DNA of 64,000 nt from Natronoflexus pectinivorans. Its GTDB lineage: Bacteria; Bacteroidota; Bacteroidia; Bacteroidales; Marinilabiliaceae. The stretch covers positions 248,001 through 312,000 of the forward strand of contig NZ_SLWK01000003.1 in assembly GCF_004345615.1 (NCBI RefSeq), in the 5' to 3' direction. This document shows positions 53,568-63,500 of this stretch, one piece after another (the first letter of the stretch is position 1; each line of letters begins with the position of its first letter). A program made the position numbers and the translations under genes. A model generated the notes under the pieces. The model was not told the DNA's origin, searched no databases, and worked only from the letters and a program-made list of their open reading frames with translations.

Positions 53568-54503
53568 TTAGAAATACCTGATTGAACGCATTCCTGGTCT
53601 CCGGTTGAATGAAAAATCAAATTGGAGACTTATTTCATGTGATCCAAATTTTGCATGTCTGTTCATAGAATTAAACGGATAATCGGCCGAATATCGGACT
53701 GTAAATTGCCGGTTAATAATATATTCCAGCAAGAAAACCATATCGGATATGGAACGATAGGCCAATCCTACCCAAACTTGATCAGCTAAGAGCACAGATG
53801 TGGAAAAATCGAATACTAAAGGTGCACCATAAACTTCTCTAATCATAAGCGTAGGTTTCACTTTCACAGGATGCCAGTCAAACACATAACCTCCATACAA
53901 ATATTTATGTATATTCTTATAATCTATAGAGTTCTTAAAGCCTTCGCTTCTTTCATCAAATTGATCAGTAAAAAATTTAGGAATAGAAAAACCAATAAAA
54001 TAATCATCGGAAAAATAATAAGCACCAAAACCAAAATTGAAATTCAATTTTGTTTCTTTACCTGAAAACAAAGGATCCTCGTAATCGATGATAACGGCAT
54101 CGGTTCCATCGTAGACCATGGAGCTTAAACCAAACTGAAGACCAAAAGAGAGAAACTTTTCATCATAATCCAGACGTAATTTGTAGGAAGCTGCACCAAA
54201 CAGATCCAATGTATTGGTAAATCCTATCCGATCATTCACGATGGATAAACCAAGTCCAACATCGGTATCTTCAATTGGGCCATGTATATTTAAGGCCTGG
54301 TTCATAGGAGCACCCTCCAAGCCAACCCATTGACTGCGATGAATCATCAGTCCGCTAATAATGTCCCTGGTTCCATTGTAAGCAGGGTTTAACAAACCCT
54401 GATTGGCAATGTAGTGGTTGAATTGATATTGATTTTGACCAATGATCATTCCGCCACCCACAGTCAACACTAAACCTATTAATATCAGATACTTTTTAAT
54501 CAT
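53568..54503 (-). CDS. sprF: PorP/SprF-family outer-membrane protein
   Basis: A 311-residue outer-membrane beta-barrel protein with a signal peptide (MIKKYLILIGLVLTVGGGMIIGQ) and the PorP/SprF signature YQFNHYIANQGLLNPAYNGTRD, then LMIHRSQWVGLEGAPMNQAL. The barrel ends in aromatic strands (FSFNRRPGMRSIRYF). In the type IX pathway SprF-type proteins are needed to export and attach adhesins with type B C-terminal domains, such as SprB. It is placed right after the giant adhesin gene (61-nt gap with an 18-bp palindrome), as SprF follows SprB in flavobacteria. Confidence 0.93.
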   Translation of the reverse strand: MIKKYLILIGLVLTVGGGMIIGQNQYQFNHYIANQGLLNPAYNGTRDIISGLMIHRSQWVGLEGAPMNQALNIHGPIEDTDVGLGLSIVNDRIGFTNTLDLFGAASYKLRLDYDEKFLSFGLQFGLSSMVYDGTDAVIIDYEDPLFSGKETKLNFNFGFGAYYFSDDYFIGFSIPKFFTDQFDERSEGFKNSIDYKNIHKYLYGGYVFDWHPVKVKPTLMIREVYGAPLVFDFSTSVLLADQVWVGLAYRSISDMVFLLEYIINRQFTVRYSADYPFNSMNRHAKFGSHEISLQFDFSFNRRPGMRSIRYF

Positions 54504-54516
54504 AATATAGGGACTT

Positions 54517-54546
54517 AATTGTAACAGGTTTAAACCTGTTGCAATT
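54517..54546. repeat. Palindrome between adhesin and sprF genes
   Basis: 54523-54540 is a perfect 18-bp palindrome (AACAGGTTTAAACCTGTT); it extends to 30 bp with one mismatch. It could form a hairpin in the adhesin-sprF mRNA, possibly tuning sprF expression against the 9-kb adhesin mRNA. Confidence 0.55.
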
Positions 54547-54564
54547 GGGTTACTATCTCAATTC

Positions 54565-57500
54565 TTATCTTCTCAGTTCAATAAATCCGCTAAAGGTTCT
54601 ATTAATTAACTCTTCATCAATATAAACCTTTACACTAAACACATAAAAATAGACTCCAACAGGTAGTTCTTTTCCAATAGAAACCATATCTCCTGAATTG
54701 GCGGTTCCATCCCAATCGTTATTATACCATCGGCCTCTGCTTCTATAAACTACAGTTCCCCAACGATTGAACACTTCCAAATTAGATTCATAGGTGTTGT
54801 CCAAACCTTGTATGATGAAGAAATCATTTAAGCCATCACCATTAGGTGAGAAAGCATTTGGTAGAATAAACGATAAACGTTCATCAATATCCTTGTTTCC
54901 AACGACTATTGTAATGTTTGCAGTATCATAACGATTCTGTAATCCAGGTTGAGTGTTTCGTACACTGTATTGAACTGAATCAATACCGAAATAACTAACC
55001 TGAAGCTTAGAATATGATACTTCACCAGTTTCAGTATCAATTGACAATTCAGCTATTGGAACATTGGCAACATCATTATCCAAATACAAAGTGAATCGTT
55101 CAACCTCAGCCTCCAACATTGGGTCAATGAGCATAAATTCAAGATGACCTTCATCAAGGAAAGGATCAAATCGGTCATTTCTGGCAACATCGATAATGCC
55201 TGAGAACCTGTCGATACCAAGATAGAACACATCATCATTGGCTCTAAAATCAGGCAATTCACTGTCAATATGTATGATGTTATCCATAAACGCCTCACAG
55301 TCGCTGGTTTCATGTTGCGCAACAACAGTATAATAACCGGGGATATCAATGTAGCCAAAGTTGACAGGCGAACCAGTACCAGGACGGATATAGTTAATAT
55401 CATCAAATATAAATCGTCCATTTCTTAGCAAGAAATACCATACTCCTTGCTCTGAGCCACTGAGTACAAATTCCTGCGAATCAGTGGTACGTGTTAGACG
55501 GAATATTTCAGGCGATGGTAAGGCGGTGACGGTAAAACTAGGTTGATCAACGGTTACACATGCGTCACTGGTTTCAATCTCATAATAGATTCCATCTGAG
55601 CTACCAATAATACCTTCGAAGAAAATAGAACCTCCATTACCACGACGTGTATAATAGTCCCCATCTGCAACAATGTCGTAATAGACTCCCGTTACAGTAT
55701 TATCAATTCTTACAGTAACACCATCCCCATCGGAACAATACTCGGTGTCTAAAAAGACATTCGAAACGCCTCCTGAAATAATATTAACCAAAACCTGATT
55801 ACTACTAGCAGGACACAGATTTCCAGGGATTTCTGCAATGACCCTGTAAAGTTCAGTACCTTGATTTTCAATTATCCATACTAATGGAGCACCAGTTCCA
55901 GGCATTATTTCACCGACGGCATCATCTTCATCAATAACCAATTGATAATTGACTCCGACTTCACTTTCTGACAGCGTTAAAGTGACTGAACTGACGCAAC
56001 CATCTTCACTTTTAGTAAGTTCACCAATTGATAGACTTTCCTCAATAGTAAGTGTAAACTCATCTACTAGTACCTCACAAGCTCCATTGTATGAGGCATA
56101 AATTGAATAGACACCTGACTCGGTAATGCTGCCAAATATTATACTGTTTTGAACATCTACATAACGGTTTTGAACTAATTCACCGTCATGATATAATGAG
56201 TAATGTACTCCGCTTTCAACACCAGATAGATGAATCTCAGCATAACCACAATCAAATTCGTTGTCGTGACCAGAAATAATTAGATCTGATACATCTGGAG
56301 TGTCTCGTATTATTACTTCAACCTCGCCATTCATACTTGAGGTACAACCCGTAATAGAGTTTCGTGCATATACAGTATAGTACCCCTCTTCAATTTGAGA
56401 CTCGAAGAAAATCTCACTACCACTACCCGTAATAGTATCTCTGTTACGTCGAATTCCTGCATCATCAAAAATTAATGTGTAAATCACATTTTCTTCTGAA
56501 CCATCAAGACCAATTACAGCACCGACATTGTCATCACAATAAATACCGGAACCAGTTAATTGATATGCTATTGGCAATGAATTGAAACGCAGCTCCACCA
56601 TACCATGCATCGGTATTGAATCACAATCAGCATTGCTACCTACAATTATATAATCACCTTCATCAGATATTAAACCAAAATCGATTCGCTCGCCAGCAGT
56701 AAAATCATCAATAAATGAAACAACTTTATTACTGCCACCTACACCACCTCCAAGTGACCATAAAGTATAGGTTACCCCAAGCTGAGATGATGAAAGCTCA
56801 ATTTGTACACCTGCATCTCCTTCACAGATAGTTCCGTCTCCTAAAACTAAAAATCTTTGAATAGCGCCAGGTACGTTAACATATGCAGGACTAATAAGAA
56901 AATCTGAGCAACCATCTAATTCGGCAAGTATTAGATATGTTGCATTAACATCAACAACCCTTTCAGGAAAGTCAACATTGCTGCCATCACCAATAACAAT
57001 ATTTCCGGTTGGTCCTTGATCGGACCCTATCTGGTACCATAATTCATAAACAACACCAACTTCTGAATTCAGTATTGTTATTAACGCACCATTCTCACAA
57101 TCTGCACCATCATTATCTACTACAACTTGTACATCCAGTTCTGGCATTGGTTTGGAAGCTAATTCTAGTATTCCATCCATCATAACCTCGCATCCAGTAG
57201 CAATGTTGGTAGCCAAAACGCTAAATTCGCCTTCATCAGCATATTCAAAAATGTGCTGTCCACCATTGCCAATAAAAATTTCACCAGTTGGAAGTCCATT
57301 GTGCCAAAGTTCATAACTGATTCCAGTCTGTGATTGCGTCAAAAGAATTTGAGCGATGCCTGGATCAGCACAGAAATCATTACCTTCAATAGTGAATATT
57401 TCAGGTAATTCATTTCTGGTCAATTCAATGGTTGCAACAATACCAATACACCCAGCTTCTGTAATACCATAGACAGTATAAATGCCTGGTTGGTCAAACA

Positions 57501-60500
57501 AACCTTCAAAGGCACGTACATCTGAATCATCTGCAGGAAGTGCATCAAGTTCAGCAACTAAAATTGTATTAAAATGTAACTCATATCTAACATTAGCCTG
57601 AGAACCTATCAGTCGGATTTCAACACCATCACTTCCTTCGCAGAAATGACCATTGTTATCGGCTTCGATGCCTCTTGGTTCTGGTAATGAATTCATAACA
57701 ATTACAGCCTCTGACATGGGATATCGACATCCGCTGCCAACTTCAATAAAGACCTGATAGACACCTGGGATTGTGTATAATCCAAAATGGATTTCTCCTC
57801 CATCTTCACTTAATATCTCATTTTGAAGTAAACCTTCTCGATACAATTGATAATTTACGCCGACAGTGGATTCAGAAAGGTATAAGTTTACACCCATTCC
57901 ACCTTCACAAAACTGTCCATTTTCAGGATCCATTAACAGATCATACAAATTTCCAACAGGCGGCAAATCAAGATCAACTTCGCCATTCATCCATGCTGTA
58001 CAACCGGTTGCCGGATTTGTGGCAAGAATGGTGTATACTCCAACCATATCAAATTCACCGAATAAAAGATCACCACCGGTACCCGTTACCTCAGATCCAA
58101 TTAACTGTACTCCATCGCGGTAAAGCATATATATGAAATCCTCTTCTGAACCGATCAATTCTATAGAAACAGGACATGTTTCAACTGTTCCTGCTGGCTC
58201 AACGTCAAATATAGTTGGTGTTGGCTCCATGGAAACTATTACATCGTCGGGGAACCAAATATTGGGTTCAACACCCAGAAGACGAGTAGCACGAACACGA
58301 TATGTTCCGGCAGGAACATCGTTCCATACTAAAACGCCTGATTCAACAACGCCTGTGGCATATGGTGAATCGAGATCAGTAACATCATAAAGATCGTATC
58401 TTACCCCTTCCTCGTAATCTTCGAGATATAGTTGAACCCCTGTGGCATCTGCACAATAGAAAGGATCAATTGGTAAGATATTAAAGATGAATGGTAGAGC
58501 ATCTACCATGATTTCTATGGTATCACTTCTGGTGATACATCCCAAAGCTGAACGCGCATCTACATAAACAAGGTCTCCATCTTCAGGATTATTAAAATCA
58601 TATGTATTATCAGAAATCCATCCTTCAGGAACTTCAACATCATTAATATAGAATAAAAACTCCACCCCATTACCGATAGCTTCCAGAGTAACATCTTGAC
58701 CTTCAGAAATATGATTTGACGGTAACACGTTAAGTGTTACCTCAGGGTTAGGATTGACAGTCATAATTACACTTGGTGAAATCCCGTTACATGAATTTTC
58801 ATCACGTACAACGACATATACTTCATCACCATCCTGCAGATCAGTAGTTGAGTAAGTATTTAACAAGCCATCCTGAACTTGAATATCAGCGCCATCTCTC
58901 AAAATAAAGAAACGATAATTCCATTCAGGATCAGCAGTGGCAGTAAAGATAACCTCTTCTCCTTCACAAATGGTTTCATCAGTTACATCAACATTCAGAT
59001 TTACTATAGGAACGGGATTCACAATTAGTTCTCTCACATCTGATGCAGCCACACAACCAAATTCATTGGTGATAACTACATATATCTCGTCGCCATCAAG
59101 AGGCGGGAAATGCTCAAACACAGGATTGGTAGTCTCACCTTGAGAATTGCCGTTAAGGAAGAACTCAAAGAGTTCTCCTGCCGATGCAGTAAAACGCACA
59201 GTTTCATTGGCACAATGTTCAGGTCGGTTTGGTGAAACAGCCATTGTTGCAACTGGCGTATTAACCTCCATTGTAACAGTTTCTTCATTAAAACAACCAT
59301 TGGCTCCTTCGCCCACAACTCTTACAACCTGTCCATCCACTAAGCTGTTAGTTGTCCAGGTATTTCCATTTCCAAAGTCCTGCACCAAGTCTCCGTCTAA
59401 ATAGAATTGGTAATCAATACCTCCTCCTGCAGTAAATATAACATCTTCTCCATCGCAGGCAATGTCATTTGTCTGATCACTTTCTAAAGTAATTTCAGGT
59501 AGATCACGGATTTCAATGGTCAAAGGTCCTGTTAAAGTAGAACAAAACTCTGAGCTGGTTCTGACCGAGACCAAATCCCCATCTACGAAATTAGAATATT
59601 CAAATATATTGGATTCGGAATTCTGAATAGAGGTACCATTAATTCTGAAGTCGTAATTTACATAACCAGAAGTTGCCTCAATGATAATCGGTTCACCGGA
59701 ACAAACATTGTTTGTATTTTCAGAAATTGACACCACAGGTAAAGGATGTATGGTTATTGTAATCATTTCTGAGTCAACACATCCATTCACATCGATTACT
59801 TCAACCATCACAACATCACCATCGGATAGATCAGATGTTGTGTAAGTATTTAAAGCTCCCGGGCCTTTCACGGAAGTTCCATTAACAAAGAATTCATATG
59901 AAACACCTCCTCCGGCAGAGAACGTAACAGGAATTCCTTCACAAACTGCATCATCGGTAACATTAAGAACGGCTGTTGCAAAGGTAACCACCACTTCTAT
60001 GTCCATCGACTCACTATCACAGTTACCATCATTCACGATAACGGTATAAACACCTGCATCGTTGTTTTCATCTGCATTATTAATAACCAAGGTATTATCT
60101 GGTCCTGTTTGGATGGTATTTCCACCAAATATCCATGTGTATGTATATACACCAGTACCTCCTGTAGCTTCAGTAGTCAACGTAAGATTATTGCCTCTAC
60201 AAACCTGATGTAAAGTTGCATGTGGAGAGTCACTATCCAAAGAAGAGATAACAGGTCGCTCATTGACTGTGACATCAATATCAGCTGAAGCACTTCCGCA
60301 ACCATTGGCATCAGTAACAACAACAGTATAAGTACCAGAAGCAGATAGTGTAACATTTGTTAATTGCGGCTCTTCCTCGTCGGATTCAAAATTATCAGGG
60401 CCATCCCATTGGAAATTATATGGGCCTGCTCCACCGGTAACTGTGACTTGCAAAGTAAAATCACCATCTTCGCATACAGAAAACGCAGCCATTGGAGTCA

Positions 60501-63500
60501 CTTCCGGAGCAGCATTTACAGAAAAATTAATCTCCTCAAAGGCTTCACAACCATTTGCATCAACTATTTCAACGCGAAGTGTATAATCATCGGCACTTAG
60601 TGCAGGGTCAGTATTATATTCATTATCTGCTGACCACCCTTGAACCTCAGCACCATCTATTAAAAATCTATAAGATACTCCGCCGCCGGCAGTGTATGTT
60701 TCAGATGTATTTTCACAAAACACTAATGCACCATCCAAGGTGGCAGTTGCCTGAGTTACTTCTACAGTTAATGATGCCGGATCACTTTCGCAACCGGTGT
60801 CGCTGTCGATGGCTACGACGCTATACTCAACTGCATCAACAAACTGAGCATTAATTATGGTGTAAGTTGAGTTCTCTTCTCCAGGAATGACAGCGCCTGC
60901 ACGGTACCAGCGGTAAACATAATTACCGCTTCCTCCTGACGGTGTAGCTTCTAATTCCAGATCTTGTCCTAAACAAACCTGATGTGAAGGACTGTTGTCA
61001 CTATCGATATCCACAGTTGGATTCTCATTCACAATAAGTTCAATCTCCAAACCTACGGGGAACAATTCACATCCATTGGCATCTTCAACAGAAACGATAC
61101 TATAAATAGTATTTACGACAGGTGACACCGGAATAGAAATGGAATTTCCAGAAATATTATTTTCAGTAAAGGAATCTGTTCCATCACTATACGTAACAGA
61201 CCAAGGAGCTGTACCAACAGATAATTCTATGATAAGGTTTGTACTTCCCGTTTCGCAAATTGCGGGATCCTCCAATGAAATGATCACTGTAGGCTGAGGA
61301 TTGACAGTAAACTCAAGTTCTTCAAAATCCTCACAACCATTTGCATCAACTATTTCAACGCGTAATATATATGTACCTGAAGTTAAAGAAGCATCAGTTG
61401 TGTATTCATTATCAGCAGACCAGCCTTGTACTTCAGTTCCATCAATCAAGAATCGATATGACACTCCTCCTCCGGCTGTATAGGTTTCAGTTAGTGTCTC
61501 ACAGAAGGATAATTCCCCATCTAAAGTAGCTGATGCTTCTGTTACAACAACAGTTAATGAAGCCGGTGTGCTTTCGCAACCGGTGTCGCTATCAATGGCA
61601 ACGACACTATACTCAACTGCATCGGCTATTTGTGCATTGGTGATGGTGTAAGAGATGTTCCCTTCTCCAGGAATGACAACTCCGTCACGATACCAGCGGT
61701 AAACATAATTACCGCTTCCTCCTGACGGTGAAGCAAACAACTCCAGATCATTGCCAACACAAACCTGATGGTCGGGGCTGTTGTCACTGTCAACATCAAC
61801 AGTTGGATTCTCATTTACAACGAGTTCTACCTCCAAACCTACGGGGAACAATTCACATCCATTGGCATCTTCAACAGATATAATACTGTATGTAGTATTG
61901 ACGGCAGGTGATACCGGAATAGAAATGGAATTTCCGGGAATACTATTTTCGGTAAAGGAGTCTGTTCCATCACTATACGTAACCGTCCAAGGAGCTGTAC
62001 CAACAGATAATTCTATGATAAGGTTTGTACTTCCCGTTTCACAAATTGCCGCATCCTCCAATGAAATGATCGCTGTAGGCTGAGGATTGACAGTAAACTC
62101 AAGTTCTTCAAAATCCTCACAACCATTTACATCAACTATTTCAACGCGAAGGGTATAATCACCGTCAGTCAATGCAGGATCCGTGGTGTATTCAAAATCA
62201 GCTGACCAACCCTGAACTTCAGACCCATCCAATAAGAATCGGTAAGAAACTCCTCCTCCGGCAATATAAGTCTCAGTAGTTGTTTCGCAGAATGATGCAG
62301 CTCCGGACAAAGTGGCTATTGCCTGTGTTACTTCAACGTCCAATTCATCAGAATCACTAAAGCAACCGGTATCAATATTTGTTACAATAACACTATAGGT
62401 TCCTGCATCATCTAAGGTTACGTTACTTAACGTTAATGTTGAACCAGTTTCGGATAACACATCCGCTCCATGAAACCACTGGTAAACATAATTACCAACA
62501 GCAGGGTCGGGTGTAGCCGTTAAAACAATAGTTCCATCCAAACAAACTTGGTGTGAAGGAGTGTTATCACTATCAATAAATACAGTTGGATTCTCATTCA
62601 CAATAAGTTCAATCTCCAAACCTACGGGGAACAATTCACATCCATTGGTATCTTCAACAGATATAATACTATATGTAGTATTTTCTGTAGGTGATACGGA
62701 TATTGAAAAGGTATTACCGGGAATATTACTTTCGGTAAAAGAGTCTGTTCCATCACTATAAGTAACTGTCCAAGGTGCCGTACCTGTTGTTAATTGAATA
62801 ATTAGGTTGGTATTGCTACCTGCACAGATTTCAGGGTCTTCAAGTGAAATAGAAACAACAGGAAGTGGATAAACTTCAACAGAGATATCTGTTGTATCGG
62901 TACAACCATCATTTGTATGAACTACAACGCGAATCACACGAATTCCTACGTCACCAACAACAGGAGTATATTCTATAAAATCTATCGTGGATTTTGCCTG
63001 TACCAACGAACCATCGATGAAAAATTCATATTCATCGCCACCCGATCCAGTGTAGGTTCCTGTTGAACCAACACACAATTCATCTAATCCCAAAAGCTCT
63101 GCTTCAGGATTGTCAAAAACCACAACAATTTGTGATTCTACATCGCTAAAACAACCATTGCCATCTTCAACAATAACAGTGTAAGTCCCGGCATCGGTTA
63201 ATGAAACCGGATTGATTGTTAAGGTTCTTGAGTTATTAGGAATGGGCATACCACCTAATTCCCAATGATAAGTATAATTTCCATCACCATTGGTTGGTTC
63301 ATCAATTGAAAGTGTGATTGAACCGCCTTCACAAACATCTCCCGTGTAATCAATCGCGCTAATTTGTGGTCTTGGATTGATGGTAATGTTAGTTGAAGCT
63401 TCATCAGAGCCGCAACCATTGTTGTCGGTAACTACAACAGTATAAATACCGGAATCGTTTACAACATCAGCTCCATTAATTGAAATTGTAGATGTGGTAG

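Noticed and set aside
57771-62761. Plus-strand open frames of 60-121 codons in the adhesin region
   Set aside because: They are antisense shadows of the long minus-strand gene; repeated copies look alike only because the adhesin repeats do.
60540-62880. Regular direct repeats that could suggest a CRISPR array
   Set aside because: The period is about 785 bp and the repeats are coding, in frame with the adhesin.
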